From Gammaproteobacteria bacterium (GTDB lineage: Bacteria > Pseudomonadota > Gammaproteobacteria > Pseudomonadales > Porticoccaceae), in NCBI GenBank assembly GCA_016191205.1, contig JACPPB010000017.1, positions 1-64,000 of the forward strand: a DNA stretch of 64,000 nt, in the 5' to 3' direction. Below, piece by piece: positions 25,912 through 38,193 of the stretch (position 1 is its first letter; each line of letters opens with the position of its first letter). The translations under genes and the position numbers were made by a program. The notes under the pieces were generated by a model, which was given only the letters and a program-made list of their open reading frames with translations, was not told the DNA's origin and ran no database searches.

Positions 25912-27309
25912 TCAGGCGGTCAGGTTGTCCGCGATGTGGCGGTGCAGCGGCGCAAGTTCATTGGGCAACACCTGGTAGCGCTCCGTGCGCTTGAACAGAT
26001 CGGCCATGTGATGGGGCAGCGGCGGTGCGCCCTGATAACCGGCCTGTTGCACGGCGTCGGGGAATTTGGCCGGATGCGCGGTGGCCAGGCACACCACGGG
26101 CGTCTCCCGATCGCGACGGCAGTGCCGCGCCGCCGCGACACCGATGGCGCTGTGGGGATCGAGCAGGTATTCGCTCGCTTCGTATTCGGCGCGGATCGTC
26201 GCCACGGTGTCCGCGTCGTCCACGCGATGGCTGTGAAACAGGGTGCGGGCGTGGCCCAGAGCCCTGGGGTCCAGGGTCGCCGCGCCGGTTTCGAAGCCGG
26301 CCATCAGCGCCGCCAGCGCTTTACCATCGCGCTCGTACAGATCGAACAGCAGGCGCTCGAAGTTGCTGGAAATCATGATGTCCATGCTGGGCGACAGCGT
26401 ATGCAGCAGCGGGTGGCGACTGTAGTCGTTGCCGCTGATGCAGCGGTGCAGGATGTCGTTGGCGTTGGTGGCGATGATGAGTTGTTGCACCGGCAGCCCC
26501 ATGCGGTGTGCCAGATAACCCGCGAAGATGTCGCCGAAATTCCCGGTCGGCACCGAAAAGCTCACCGGTCGCTGCGGCGCACCCAGGGCGAGCGCGGCCC
26601 AGAAATAGTAGACGATCTGGGCCATGATCCGCGCCCAGTTGATGGAGTTGACCGCCACCAGTTGCCGCCCTGCGGGCAGAAACGCCTGTGCCGAAAAGCT
26701 CGCCTTCACCAAACGCTGGCAGTCGTCGAAATTACCCTCGATGGCGATGTTGTGAATGTTGTCGGCCAGCACCGTGGTCATCTGCCGGCGCTGTACGTCC
26801 GACACCCGGTTGTGGGGGTGGAGGATGAAAATGTCGAGGTTGCGGCAGCGGCGGCAGCCCTCGATGGCGGCGGATCCGGTATCGCCCGAGGTAGCCCCGA
26901 GGATCACCACCTTCTGGCCGCGCCGCTCCAGCAGATGATCCAGCAGGTTGCCGAGAAACTGGAGCGCGAAATCCTTGAAGGCGAGCGTCGGGCCGTGGAA
27001 CAGCTCCAGCACCCATTCGTTGTGGCCGGTCTGCACCAGGGGCGCGATGGCACGGTGGCGGAAGTCGCGGTACGACTGCTGGATGATCCGCTCCAGATCG
27101 GCGGCCGGCACCTCATCGCCCACGAAGGGCGCCATCACCCGCTGCGCGAGCTGGGGATAATCCAGTCCGCGCCAGGACGCGATTTCAGCGGCGCTGTAGG
27201 ACGGCACGCGCTCGGGCACGAACAGGCCGCCATCGGGCGCGAGCCCGGTCAGCACGGCTTCGGTGAACGACTGCGGCGCACAGCCGCCACGGGTGCTGAT
27301 GTACTTCAT
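25912..27309 (-). CDS. thrC: Threonine synthase
   Basis: A PLP enzyme converting O-phosphohomoserine to threonine. The N-terminal MKYISTRGG and the PLP lysine motif HGPTLAFKDFALQF (K112) are diagnostic, as are ILGATSGDTGSAAIEG and FSVPTGNFGDIFAGYLA. The 465-residue length is that of the long gammaproteobacterial form. It starts 27 bp after hom ends, so the two form an operon. No thrB is present in the window. Confidence 0.96.
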   Translation of the reverse strand: MKYISTRGGCAPQSFTEAVLTGLAPDGGLFVPERVPSYSAAEIASWRGLDYPQLAQRVMAPFVGDEVPAADLERIIQQSYRDFRHRAIAPLVQTGHNEWVLELFHGPTLAFKDFALQFLGNLLDHLLERRGQKVVILGATSGDTGSAAIEGCRRCRNLDIFILHPHNRVSDVQRRQMTTVLADNIHNIAIEGNFDDCQRLVKASFSAQAFLPAGRQLVAVNSINWARIMAQIVYYFWAALALGAPQRPVSFSVPTGNFGDIFAGYLAHRMGLPVQQLIIATNANDILHRCISGNDYSRHPLLHTLSPSMDIMISSNFERLLFDLYERDGKALAALMAGFETGAATLDPRALGHARTLFHSHRVDDADTVATIRAEYEASEYLLDPHSAIGVAAARHCRRDRETPVVCLATAHPAKFPDAVQQAGYQGAPPLPHHMADLFKRTERYQVLPNELAPLHRHIADNLTA

Positions 27310-27336
27310 GTGTGGGTCTCGCGGAACAGGCGGCGG

Positions 27337-28644
27337 CTAGGCATCGTCCAGGGACTCCTTGCGCAGATGGACGACCGGACCGGACACGGATTCGAGCCTC
27401 TCGATGGCGCCGATGGCGGCGCGCACTTCGCTCTCCCGGGTGCGGTTGGTGAGCATGATGAGGGGCACATGGTCCTGGCCCGGCGCGGGTTCTTTCTGGA
27501 TGATCGCTTCGATACTGATGCCGTGGGCGCTGAGAATCTGCGCGAGCTGCGACAGCACTCCGGGTCTGTCGAGGGCCGACACACGCAGGTAGTGGGCGCT
27601 TTCGGCGGCCGCGATGTCGAGCACTTCGAGCGGCTCCGCGGCATCCGGTCCACCACCCGGCACCGGCGTGGCGTCGCGGCCACCGCCATCCAGGCGGCGC
27701 GCGATATCGAGAATATCGGCAATCACGGCGGACGCCGTGGGTTCGGCGCCGGCGCCGGGGCCGCAATACAGCGTGGCACCCACGGCGTCGCCCTTGACCA
27801 TGATGGCATTCATCACGCCGTGCACTTGCGCGATCAGGCTGCGCTCGGGCACCAGCGTGGGATGCACGCGCAACTCGATGCCCCGGCCGTTACGGCGCGC
27901 CACCCCCAGGTGCTTGATGCGGTAGCCGAGCTCGCCCGCATAGACCACGTCCTCGGGCTGAATGGCGGTAATGCCTTCGATGTACACCGCATCCGGGCGC
28001 AGCGGCATGCCGAAGGCCAGCGCCGCCAGAATCACGAGTTTGTGGGCGGCGTCGATACCTTCCACGTCGAGCGTGGGATCGGCTTCGGCATAGCCGAGCA
28101 ATTGCGCCTCCGCCAGTACATCGGCGAACTGGCGGCCTTTGTCGCGCATCTCGCTGAGAATGAAATTGCTGGTGCCGTTGATGATGCCGGCCAGCCAGCG
28201 GATGCGGTTGGCGGCCAAACCCTCGCGCAGCGCCTTGATGATGGGAATGCCGCCGGCGACCGAAGCTTCATAGGCCACGGTGACGCCGCGTGCGCGCGCG
28301 GCGGCAAAAATCTCGTTGCCGCAGGTCGCAATCAGCGCCTTGTTGGCGGTCACCACCTGCTTGCCGTGGGCGATGGCGGTCAGCACCAGCTCCCGCGCCG
28401 GCTCGATGCCCCCGATCAGTTCGACCAGGATATCGACTTCGGGATTGGTCGCGACGGCGAAAATATCGCGGGTGAACGGAATGGCGCCGGTATCCGCGTC
28501 AGGAACCGCGTTGCGCGCACCGATCTGCACGAGTTCGATGCCGATGCCGCTGCGCCGGGCCAGCACATCGGCGTTGCGGGACAGCACCCGCACCGTACCG
28601 CGCCCGACCGTTCCCAGGCCGCACAAACCGACCTTGACCGGCAT
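27337..28644 (-). CDS. hom: Homoserine dehydrogenase (monofunctional, ACT domain)
   Basis: Reduces aspartate semialdehyde to homoserine. The NAD(P)-binding GLCGLGTVGRGTV lies at residues 6-18. The catalytic domain has TANKALIA, YEASVAGGIPII and GTSNFILSEM, and ADPTLDVEGIDAAHKL. A C-terminal ACT domain (YLRVSALDRPGVLSQLAQILSAHGISIEAI) allows feedback inhibition by threonine. There is no aspartokinase domain, so this is the Pseudomonas-type enzyme of 435 residues rather than the fused E. coli ThrA. Confidence 0.96.
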   Translation of the reverse strand: MPVKVGLCGLGTVGRGTVRVLSRNADVLARRSGIGIELVQIGARNAVPDADTGAIPFTRDIFAVATNPEVDILVELIGGIEPARELVLTAIAHGKQVVTANKALIATCGNEIFAAARARGVTVAYEASVAGGIPIIKALREGLAANRIRWLAGIINGTSNFILSEMRDKGRQFADVLAEAQLLGYAEADPTLDVEGIDAAHKLVILAALAFGMPLRPDAVYIEGITAIQPEDVVYAGELGYRIKHLGVARRNGRGIELRVHPTLVPERSLIAQVHGVMNAIMVKGDAVGATLYCGPGAGAEPTASAVIADILDIARRLDGGGRDATPVPGGGPDAAEPLEVLDIAAAESAHYLRVSALDRPGVLSQLAQILSAHGISIEAIIQKEPAPGQDHVPLIMLTNRTRESEVRAAIGAIERLESVSGPVVHLRKESLDDA

Positions 28645-28686
28645 TCATCGTCCCCCAGAAAAAAGCGGCACCCCTGGAGGCGCCCG

Positions 28687-29460
28687 TTAATGCGCGGGCG
28701 GCGTCGTGTCCACGCCCAGGATGCTGGCAATATCGGCCGCGCTGCGGAAGCCGGGAATCAGGGTGCCGTCGCTGAGAATGCTGGCGGGGGTACCGCTCAC
28801 GCCCAGCTCCTGTCCAAGCTCGAACTGGGCCGCCACGGGATTGTTTTCACACAGCTTTTCCGGCACATCTTCGCCGTTTTTAAGGCGTGTGAGGGCTTCC
28901 TGGCGGTTGTCGGAACACCAGGCGGTAACGGCCTTGCGGTAGGAGCCCGAACCGAGACCCGCACGCGGGAACGCCAGGTACCGAACCTCGATACCCATGG
29001 CATTGAGCTCGGGCACCGATTTGTGCAGCTTGCGGCAAAACCCGCAATCGACGTCCGTGAAGACCGTGAGCGTCGCTTTGGGTTTGCCGACGGGCGAATA
29101 CACGATCATGTCACTCACCGGAAGCGCAGCGAGCGCCTGCTTGCGCTTCTCGACCAGATCCTGCTCGCGCAAGTTCACAAACATGCCGGGGCGCGCCTGG
29201 TAGAGCGCGCCATCGAAAAAGTATTCACCGCCTTCACGTACATAGAGCACCGGCCCGCCGGCGACCTGAACTTCGTAAAACCCCGGGATCGGACTGGGCC
29301 TGAGCACCTGATAGCCGAGGTCCGGGCGCGCCGCCTGCATTCTGGCGACAATGGCCTTGGCGATGGCGGGATCGACCGCCGGGACGGTATCCGCGGCCCT
29401 CGCCTGAAGCGCAGCACCGGACAGCAGCAGGGCAACACAGACGGCGAGAAAATGGTTCAC
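28687..29460 (-). CDS. dsbC: Thiol:disulfide interchange protein DsbC
   Basis: A periplasmic disulfide isomerase. A signal peptide of about 22 residues (MNHFLAVCVALLLSGAALQARA) precedes an N-terminal dimerisation domain and a thioredoxin domain with the active site CGFC (C139, C142) in VFTDVDCGFCRKLH; E. coli DsbC has CGYC. The segment SGTPASILSDGTLIPGF carries the cis-proline. A second cysteine pair lies near residues 183-205. It sits between xerD and hom, as in Pseudomonas. Confidence 0.94.
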   Translation of the reverse strand: MNHFLAVCVALLLSGAALQARAADTVPAVDPAIAKAIVARMQAARPDLGYQVLRPSPIPGFYEVQVAGGPVLYVREGGEYFFDGALYQARPGMFVNLREQDLVEKRKQALAALPVSDMIVYSPVGKPKATLTVFTDVDCGFCRKLHKSVPELNAMGIEVRYLAFPRAGLGSGSYRKAVTAWCSDNRQEALTRLKNGEDVPEKLCENNPVAAQFELGQELGVSGTPASILSDGTLIPGFRSAADIASILGVDTTPPAH

Positions 29461-29541
29461 GGACGGCTCCCGGGAGCTGGGCAGGCAAGGGTGCGGATTA
29501 TAGCCCCAGGGGCGGCTGAAAAACCGTCAACGCCACGCTTA

Positions 29542-30447
29542 TCAGCCGCGCGGATGGTGGCGCGCGTGGAGCTCCCGCAGGCGCGTCTGCGCCACATGGG
29601 TGTAGATCTGGGTGGTCGAGAGATCGCTGTGACCGAGCAGCAACTGCACCACACGCAGATCCGCCCCGTGATCGAGCAGATGCGTCGCAAACGCGTGGCG
29701 CAGTGTGTGGGGCGACAGGGGTTTGTCGATACCCGCGCACTGCGCCCAGTGCCGTATCCGGTACCAGAAGGCTTGCCGGGTCATGCCGCTGCCGCGCGGC
29801 GTGAGGAAACAGGCATTGCTCTGCCGGGCTCCCAGGAGTGCGGCACGGGCGTCACGCAGATAGGCTTGCAACCAGTGCATCGCCTCCTCGCCCATCGGCA
29901 CCAGGCGTTCCTTGCTACCCTTGCCCAGCACCCGCACCACGCCTTGCCGTAAATTGATCTGATCCAGCGAGAGGCCGGTCAGCTCACTCACCCGCAGCCC
30001 GGTGGCGTACAGCAGCTCCAGCATCGCGCGGTCGCGCAGCCCGATGGTCTGCGTGATGTCCGGCGCATTGAGAAGTTTCTCGACGTCGATTTCGGAAAGA
30101 AACTTGGGCAGCGGGCGCCCCTGCTTCGGGCTGCTGACGCCGGCCATGGGGTGCCGCGTGAGGGTTCCGGAACGCAATTGCGCATCGTAGAAGCCGCGCA
30201 GACAGGACAGCGCGCGCGCCACCGAACGTGGACTCGCGCGTTGCCGATAGCGGTCGGCGAGGTATTCCTGGATCCGGACGGGATCGGCGCCGAGCAGGCC
30301 GCTGGCGGGCCCGGGGGCCGCTTCGGCGAGCCAGCTCGCGAATGCATTGAGGTCGCGTCGATACGCGGCAAGACTGTTGTCGCTCAGGCCCTTTTCGAGC
30401 CAGAGGGCATTGAGGTGATCGTCGATAAGGCGCGCGTCGGGAGTCAT
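29542..30447 (-). CDS. xerD: Site-specific tyrosine recombinase XerD
   Basis: Resolves chromosome dimers at dif together with XerC. All catalytic residues are visible in the 301-residue protein: R152 in ATGLRVSEL, K176 in VLGKGSKERLVPMG, H247 and R250 in SPHTLRHAFATHLL, H273 in LLGHSDLSTTQ, and Y282 in IYTHV. The N-terminal SAM-like core-binding domain covers residues 1-105. I use the ATG at 30447 rather than the longer frame because MTPDARLIDDHL fits the family start. Location next to dsbC rather than near an integrated element supports XerD, not a phage integrase. Confidence 0.95.
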   Translation of the reverse strand: MTPDARLIDDHLNALWLEKGLSDNSLAAYRRDLNAFASWLAEAAPGPASGLLGADPVRIQEYLADRYRQRASPRSVARALSCLRGFYDAQLRSGTLTRHPMAGVSSPKQGRPLPKFLSEIDVEKLLNAPDITQTIGLRDRAMLELLYATGLRVSELTGLSLDQINLRQGVVRVLGKGSKERLVPMGEEAMHWLQAYLRDARAALLGARQSNACFLTPRGSGMTRQAFWYRIRHWAQCAGIDKPLSPHTLRHAFATHLLDHGADLRVVQLLLGHSDLSTTQIYTHVAQTRLRELHARHHPRG

Positions 30448-30503
30448 GGCGCCAGTCTCGCGCACCCCGAAGCTGCCGGCCACCACAGTGGCCGGCAAAC
30501 AGT

Positions 30504-30857
30504 TCAGCCGAGGCGTTCCTTGATCCGGGCCGCCTTGCCGGAAAGGTCGCGCAGATAATAGAGCTTGGCCTGGCGAACATCGCCGCGACGGACAACTTTC
30601 ACGCTGTCGATGTGCGGGCTGTAGGTCTGGAACGTGCGCTCCACGCCGATGCCGTTGGAAATTTTGCGCAGGGTGAACGCGGAATTGAGCCCACGATTGC
30701 GTCTGGCGATGACGATGCCTTCAAACGCCTGCAGACGCTCGCGGGTGCCTTCCACGACTTTCACCTGCACGAGCAGGGTATCGCCGGGACGAAACTCCGG
30801 GATTTCCTTGCCCATTTGCTCGGTTTCGATCTGCGCGATAATTGGGTTCTTGCTCAT
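30504..30857 (-). CDS. rplS: 50S ribosomal protein L19
   Basis: A 117-residue ribosomal protein at the 30S/50S interface. [66 protein letters not shown] and the C-terminal [18 protein letters not shown] are typical. The longer frame upstream is discarded; the ATG at 30857 follows a GGGAGAAGA ribosome binding site. It is the last gene of the rpsP-rimM-trmD-rplS operon. Confidence 0.97.
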   Translation of the reverse strand: MSKNPIIAQIETEQMGKEIPEFRPGDTLLVQVKVVEGTRERLQAFEGIVIARRNRGLNSAFTLRKISNGIGVERTFQTYSPHIDSVKVVRRGDVRQAKLYYLRDLSGKAARIKERLG

Positions 30858-30990
30858 CGTCTTCTCCCGCGTAATGCCGTCATGTGGTTTTGGTCGGTGT
30901 CCGCTTTCCCCCAACCGGGAGACCGGATCCTGACCGCCACTGTTTAGTGCAATTCGTTAACGGAATTCCCGTCACTCATTCAATGCGCCG

Positions 30991-31674
30991 CTAGCGTCCT
31001 GCCAGCAGGTCCGGACGCCGCGCCAGCGTGCGCGCCTGCGCCTGCTGGCGCCGCCAGCGCTCGATGGCGCCGTGGTCGCCGGACAACAGCACCTCCGGCA
31101 CACCGAGACCCCGGTATTCCGGCGGCCGCGTATAGTGCGGACAATCCAGCAGCCCCGCAACAAAAGAGTCCTGCTGGGCCGAGTCGGCGTCGCCGAGTGC
31201 TCCCGGCAGTTGCCGGATCAGCGCATCCAGCAGCACCATGGCCGGCAATTCTCCGCCGCTCAATACATAGTCGCCGATGGACCATTCCTCATCGACTTCG
31301 AGCGCAACGATGCGCTCGTCGATGCCTTCGTAACGGCCCGCAATCAGGATCAGATCCCGCGCGGCACCCACCATCTCCATCACGGCGGCGTGGCGCAGCA
31401 CCCGGCCTTGCGGCGACAGGTAGAGCACCCGCGCGCCCTCCGTCCAGCCCCGCGCTTCGGTGATCGCCGCGCCCAGGGGCTCGGGTCGCATCACCATGCC
31501 GGGGCCGCCACCGTAGGGACGATCATCCACCGTCTGATGGCGGTCCAGGGTGTAGTCGCGCGGATTGAAGCACTGGATGTCCAGCAAACCAGTGCGCACC
31601 GCGCGACCGCTGACGCCGTAATCGACCAAGGCTCCGAACATTTCCGGAAACAACGTCACTACCGCGACTTTCAT
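30991..31674 (-). CDS. trmD: tRNA (guanine-N1)-methyltransferase
   Basis: Methylates G37 of tRNA at N1. The SPOUT trefoil-knot signature is present: [25 protein letters not shown] and [19 protein letters not shown]. The N terminus ([22 protein letters not shown]) and [13 protein letters not shown] are diagnostic. It is 227 residues long, slightly shorter than E. coli. It lies 15 bp downstream of rimM. Confidence 0.97.
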   Translation of the reverse strand: MKVAVVTLFPEMFGALVDYGVSGRAVRTGLLDIQCFNPRDYTLDRHQTVDDRPYGGGPGMVMRPEPLGAAITEARGWTEGARVLYLSPQGRVLRHAAVMEMVGAARDLILIAGRYEGIDERIVALEVDEEWSIGDYVLSGGELPAMVLLDALIRQLPGALGDADSAQQDSFVAGLLDCPHYTRPPEYRGLGVPEVLLSGDHGAIERWRRQQAQARTLARRPDLLAGR

Positions 31675-31689
31675 GGCTGCGCCGACCCT

Positions 31690-32244
31690 TCAGTAATCGG
31701 GATCCCAGTCCACATCCAGGGTGCCCGCCGCGCGATCGATCGCCAGCACCACCTGGTTGACATAGGGAATCAGCCGCTCCGCACGATCCCGGCTCTGGTC
31801 GTCACCGCGCACCACCAGCACATCGTTGGCCCCGGTCTCGAGCAGCGAAGTCACCGTGCCCAGTCGCACCCGGCATCCGTCGGCGCGCCCATACACCGCG
31901 AGCCCGATCAACTCATGCCAGTAATATTCATCATCGGGAAGCGCCGGCAGTTGGGCCAGCTCGACATGGATGTCCAGCCGGCAGTAGCGCCGCGCCTGAT
32001 CCCGATCATCCACCCCCGCCAGATGGGCCACCACCTGTTGGCCTTGCACCCGTCCGGCATCGTGCGCCACGGTCCGCCAGACACCGGCTTCGCACAGCCA
32101 CCAAGGCCGATAGTTCAGGATATTGCCGGCCGGCGCGGTGCTGGATTCGATTTTTACCCAGCCCTTGATGCCGTACACGCCCGCGATACGGCCAATTTTC
32201 AGGGGCTGCTTCGGCGCCGCCTGCGGATTCGCCGGGCGCAACAC
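31690..32244 (-). CDS. rimM: Ribosome maturation factor RimM
   Basis: A 16S-processing factor that binds S19 in 30S maturation. LKIGRIAGVYGIKGWVKIES opens the N-terminal RimM domain, and the C-terminal PRC-barrel contains EYYWHELIGLAVY, GTVTSLLETGANDVLVV and LIPYVNQVVLAIDRAAGTLDVDW. Starts in this frame are all GTG codons. I choose the one at 32244, giving 184 residues and beginning just after the rpsP stop codon; a GTG at 32289 would overlap rpsP. Confidence 0.94.
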   Translation of the reverse strand: MLRPANPQAAPKQPLKIGRIAGVYGIKGWVKIESSTAPAGNILNYRPWWLCEAGVWRTVAHDAGRVQGQQVVAHLAGVDDRDQARRYCRLDIHVELAQLPALPDDEYYWHELIGLAVYGRADGCRVRLGTVTSLLETGANDVLVVRGDDQSRDRAERLIPYVNQVVLAIDRAAGTLDVDWDPDY

Positions 32245-32248
32245 GGGC

Positions 32249-32515
32249 TCAGGCGGTGGCTTGCGCCGCAGCACCCTTGCCGGCTTCACGCACCAGATCG
32301 GCGACCCGCGGCGTTACCTGCGCACCCAGCTTGCACCAGTGCTCGACACGCGCGGCATTGACGCGCAAGCGCTCTTCACCGCCTTTTGCGATGGGATTGA
32401 AAAACCCCACGCGCTCGATGAAACGGCCGTCACGCGCCGTTCTGTCGTCAGTGACAACCAGATGATAGAAGGGACGTTTTTTCGCCCCACCACGAGCCAA
32501 TCGAATCTTTACCAT
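32249..32515 (-). CDS. rpsP: 30S ribosomal protein S16
   Basis: An 88-residue ribosomal protein. [25 protein letters not shown] and [16 protein letters not shown] are the conserved S16 start; [17 protein letters not shown] closes the domain. It is the first gene of the rpsP-rimM-trmD-rplS operon. Upstream on the same strand lies an unrelated esterase instead of the ffh often seen there. Confidence 0.97.
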   Translation of the reverse strand: MVKIRLARGGAKKRPFYHLVVTDDRTARDGRFIERVGFFNPIAKGGEERLRVNAARVEHWCKLGAQVTPRVADLVREAGKGAAAQATA

Positions 32516-32637
32516 GACATGTCCTGGTGTGTGTTCTAGTCTGCGTCCGCACCTGCACGGCGCGGTGAAGGCGCGCGATTCTACGCCAACGGCCCGGGAA
32601 TGGAAACCTTCCTGAGTCTGATGGTGTGGCGCCGCCC

Positions 32638-33711
32638 TCAGCTCACCCGGCGGGGGCGCACCGCCAGCGCCTCGAACCAGGGCAGCACCCGCTCGCGATG
32701 GATGCGATACGGGTAGGCGTGGCCCCAGTCCGGCAGCTCGTCGAAGCGGATGTCGTATCCCAGATGGGTCAGCAGCCCGCAGGTACTGCGCACGGTCTGG
32801 ATCGGGAAGATGTGGTCGTGCGCGCCATGCACCACCAGCAGCGGCACTTCGCGGCCCTCGCGGCGGCGCAGCAAAGGCTCGGCGACCTGGCTCAGCTCAC
32901 CGGCGATGGGCGCCACGCCGGCGAAGTACTCCGGTGCCAGGAACGCGAGCAGATAGCTGAAGGTCGCGCCATCCGAGAGTCCGGTCAGCAACACCCTGTT
33001 GTGGTCGATCCGATATTCGGCCAGCGCCCGGTCGATGGCGCCGGTGACGGAGGCCACGTCGATGTGGGGCTCAAGGACCGACCAGGTGATTTCGGTCGAT
33101 TTCGGCGCCAGCACCAGATAGCCGTGCTCGGCGGCGAGCCGCTGCCAGGCCCACAGGTATTCCCGGCCGCTGCCGGAAGCGCCGTGCAGGGCGACGATCA
33201 GCGGCCAGTCGCGATCCGGCGTGTAAGCGTCCGGCACATAGAGCGCGCAGGCTTCGTGTTCCTCGCAGGGCTCCCACGCGATCAGTCCAGTTCCGGGATG
33301 GCCGCCGGCCAACGCCGGGTTGGCGCCGAAATGGGCACCCAGCACCGGCAGTTGCGCGCGCAGGGGATAGAGCTCCTCCAGCGTCTGCACCAGCATTTGC
33401 CGGCATTGCACGAAGTTGTTGATGAAGGTCGCGCCCCGGCCCTGCCACCAGAGCTGTGCGGCGTCCTCGCAGCGACTTGCGGCGGCGAGCATCCGCCGCT
33501 GGAGATCGGCGCGCTCCGGCGGCGGGTCGAGCGCTTCCAGGCCATGCCGGGTGGCGGGGATCAGCGGCTCCAGCGCCGTTCGCAAGCGCTCCTGCGAAAC
33601 CGCGAGATCGCCAAACCGCAGCTCCTCGAATTCGGTCTCGAACGCTTCGAGCGTCAGCAGCAGATAATGCTCCAGCAGGCGCAACCGGGTGGCGTACTCA
33701 TCTGCATTCAT
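32638..33711 (-). CDS. Alpha/beta-hydrolase (phospholipase/carboxylesterase-like) with N-terminal helical extension
   Basis: A 357-residue protein. The C-terminal ~220 residues are an alpha/beta-hydrolase: strand plus [10 protein letters not shown], nucleophile elbow [14 protein letters not shown], the acid region [15 protein letters not shown] and the histidine in [11 protein letters not shown]. The first ~140 residues are mainly helical with no match I recognise. It resembles phospholipase/carboxylesterase and LpqC/poly(3-hydroxybutyrate)-depolymerase-like esterases. Ester substrates made by the Baeyer-Villiger monooxygenase encoded just upstream are a reasonable idea: 63 bp and the same strand separate the two genes. 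Confidence 0.83.
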   Translation of the reverse strand: MNADEYATRLRLLEHYLLLTLEAFETEFEELRFGDLAVSQERLRTALEPLIPATRHGLEALDPPPERADLQRRMLAAASRCEDAAQLWWQGRGATFINNFVQCRQMLVQTLEELYPLRAQLPVLGAHFGANPALAGGHPGTGLIAWEPCEEHEACALYVPDAYTPDRDWPLIVALHGASGSGREYLWAWQRLAAEHGYLVLAPKSTEITWSVLEPHIDVASVTGAIDRALAEYRIDHNRVLLTGLSDGATFSYLLAFLAPEYFAGVAPIAGELSQVAEPLLRRREGREVPLLVVHGAHDHIFPIQTVRSTCGLLTHLGYDIRFDELPDWGHAYPYRIHRERVLPWFEALAVRPRRVS

Positions 33712-33774
33712 GCCCGTGTCCTTATCGTTGTTGACAGGCTCTGCGGTTCATCGTCCAGCCGCTGCGCGCTCCGA

Positions 33775-35595
<1,821 letters not shown>

Positions 35596-35749
35596 TTTTC
35601 GGACTCCCCTGGTAATGAAAAATTGCTCGATGAATTCTGGCGATCTTGCTGGTGATGTTTCCGGCGGTATCTTTATTCCCGGCATCGCGCCAGTCGATTG
35701 ACCCCACCGGGCCAAGCTGGTTTGATCCCGCGTCCCATCTCTTCATTCC

Positions 35750-35809
35750 TTTTTACCACAGACCTTTTCACAACAAATCTTTTTACAACAGACCTTTCTA
35801 CCAAAGAGG
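35750..35809 (+). repeat. Four tandem imperfect 15-bp repeats in the SDR leader
   Basis: Units TTTTTACCACAGACC, TTTTCACAACAAATC, TTTTTACAACAGACC and TTTCTACCAAAGAGG follow each other without gaps. The last supplies the AGAGGA ribosome binding site of the dehydrogenase gene at 35819. The tract is AT-rich in a GC-rich setting and unstructured, as in a translation enhancer or slippage-prone leader. Confidence 0.85.
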
Positions 35810-35818
35810 AAAACAGCC

Positions 35819-36643
35819 ATGAACGAACTCCAGGGCAAGGTGGCGTTGATCACCGGCGGTGCCAGCGGCATCGGCGAGGGCACGGTGCGGCATTTCGTCG
35901 CCGAGGGCGCGCGCGTCGTCATCGCCGACATGCAGCGGGAACGCGGCGAAAAACTCGCGGCCGAACTGGGCGCCGACACGCTGTTCGCGGCGGTGGATGT
36001 CACCCAGGAAGACCAGGTCAAGGCCGCGATTGCCAGTGCCGTGACGCGCTGGGGCCGGCTCGACTGCATTTTCAACAACGCCGGTTTCGGGGGCGCCATC
36101 GGGCCGCTGGAAGACACCCCGGTGGAAGACTACGACATCACCTTCGATGTGCTGCTGAAAGGCGTTTTTCTGGGCATGAAGCACGCGATCCCGGTCATGA
36201 AACGCCAGGGCGGCGGCAGCATCATCAACACCGCCAGCGTCGCCGGCCTGATCGCCGGCCATACCCCGCACCTGTACTCGGTCGCCAAGGCGGCGGTGAT
36301 CCATCTCACCAAATCCGTGGCGCTGGAAGTGGGCGAAAACAGTATCCGGGTGAACGCCATCTGCCCCGGCTTCATCGCCACTCCGCTCGCCACCAACACC
36401 GTGGGCCGCGACGAGAAGATGGCCGATCTCGACTACAAGATCACCCAGCCCATTCCCCGCGTGGGCCAGCCCCAGGACATCGCCGCCATGGCCGGCTGGC
36501 TCGCCGGCGATCAATCGACCTTCGTCACCGGCCAGGCGATCGCCGTGGACGGCGGCATCAGCGCCGGCCTGCGCTGGGCGAAGCAGCCCGCGTATCACAA
36601 GAGCTACCGGCCGATCAAAGTCTACCGCCCGCCGAGCCGCTAG
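35819..36643 (+). CDS. Short-chain dehydrogenase/reductase (SDR)
   Basis: A 274-residue classical SDR. Cofactor motif ITGGASGIGEGTV lies near residue 12, with D in VVIADMQ favouring NAD. NNAG lies near residue 87, and the catalytic Ser...YxxxK is SVAGLIAGHTPHLYSVAK. These enzymes oxidise alcohols or reduce ketones. It is divergent from the Baeyer-Villiger monooxygenase gene; together an alcohol to ketone to ester route can be drawn, by inference. AGAGGAAAAC lies just upstream of the ATG, at the end of a 15-bp tandem repeat. Confidence 0.9.
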   Translation: MNELQGKVALITGGASGIGEGTVRHFVAEGARVVIADMQRERGEKLAAELGADTLFAAVDVTQEDQVKAAIASAVTRWGRLDCIFNNAGFGGAIGPLEDTPVEDYDITFDVLLKGVFLGMKHAIPVMKRQGGGSIINTASVAGLIAGHTPHLYSVAKAAVIHLTKSVALEVGENSIRVNAICPGFIATPLATNTVGRDEKMADLDYKITQPIPRVGQPQDIAAMAGWLAGDQSTFVTGQAIAVDGGISAGLRWAKQPAYHKSYRPIKVYRPPSR

Positions 36644-36756
36644 CGGTCGGCAGGGGATGCCAGCCCGCCAGACACCATCCGGCGGGCTGGAGCAAGTCTT
36701 TACCTTTCGGGCCGCCTCACTTAGGGTAACCGTCCGCCACTCACGACCGGCACCCA

Positions 36757-37268
<512 letters not shown>

Positions 37269-37296
<28 letters not shown>

Positions 37297-38150
37297 GATC
37301 GCACAGGGCTGCCAGCAAAAAACGCATCCAGCCGCCGCGCCACTTCCGGTGCGGGTTCTTCCATGTGGAAATGATGGCCGCCGCGCACTTCGGCGATTTC
37401 CATGTCCCGCGCGTGAGCCTCCATGCCGTAGAAACGCTCCACACGTCCAATGTCCGACAACAACAACAGGAGTTGACATTCGATGCGCTCGACGAAGCTG
37501 CGTACCAGTTCCGGCGTCAGCTTGATCTCGGAATCGAGCTTGAGTTTTTCATCGCTGCGCCAGCGATAGCCGCCCTCGACCTGTTCCATACCGCGCGCCA
37601 CGATGTCGGGAGCGGATAGCGCCGACAGCGGCGAGAGCCCCCGCAACCGGGTCGCTGTCAGCGCCTCGATGTCCGGGTACAGACGCGGCATCTGAGCGCG
37701 GCGTGCCGCGCGGTCGAGGATGGCGCCGCGCAACTGTTCGGGCTCGTCGGCGGTCGCCACCGTCGCCGGGACGAAGCTGTCGAGCAGCCCGAGATGACTG
37801 ATCCGCTCGGGAAACGTCCCGGCGGTCAGGGTGCAGATCATGGCGCCGCGCGAATGGCCGAGCAGCGCGAAGCGCTCCCAGCCCAGTTGCTCGGCGACTC
37901 CATGTATCACGCCCACGTCCTGCCAGATGTTGTAGGTGCCGTCCGCGGAGCGGTGGCTGCTGTGGCCGTGGCCGGGCAGGTCGAGCGCGATCAGGCGCAC
38001 CTGCCGCAGCAAGCGGCCCAGCGGTGCGAAGCTGCCGCAGTTGTCGAGCCAGCCGTGCAGGGCCAGCACCGGGGTGCCGGCGGGATCGCCCCATTCGGTG
38101 GCGGCGATGCGCAGGCCATCGTAGGAAAATGCGTGTTCGACAGGTCTCAT
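37269..38150 (-). CDS. Alpha/beta-fold hydrolase
   Basis: A 293-residue hydrolase. Oxyanion region [13 protein letters not shown] lies near residue 33, nucleophile motif LLGHSRGAM near residue 100, and the C-terminal histidine in [13 protein letters not shown] cap-domain insertion follows the nucleophile. It resembles epoxide hydrolase/haloperoxidase-like alpha/beta-hydrolases; substrate unknown. The frame extends upstream across sixA, but the ATG at 38150 gives the family start. It overlaps the 3' end of folE by 28 bp and lies 43 bp downstream of sixA. Confidence 0.87.
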
Positions 38151-38193
38151 GAGAGGAGCTCGTACCGCGGAAAATTTGGCGTCCGGCGCTGGC

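Noticed and set aside
24412-29952. A continuous 1846-codon plus-strand frame opposite recJ-thrC-hom-dsbC
   Set aside because: It is antisense to five well-supported genes and has the Arg/Gly/Gln/His-rich composition of a GC-driven shadow frame.
35698-35818. Upstream reading frame giving repeated LFTTD-like peptides before the SDR gene
   Set aside because: It arises from the 15-bp DNA tandem repeat, runs on into the SDR gene out of frame, and has no separate ribosome binding site.
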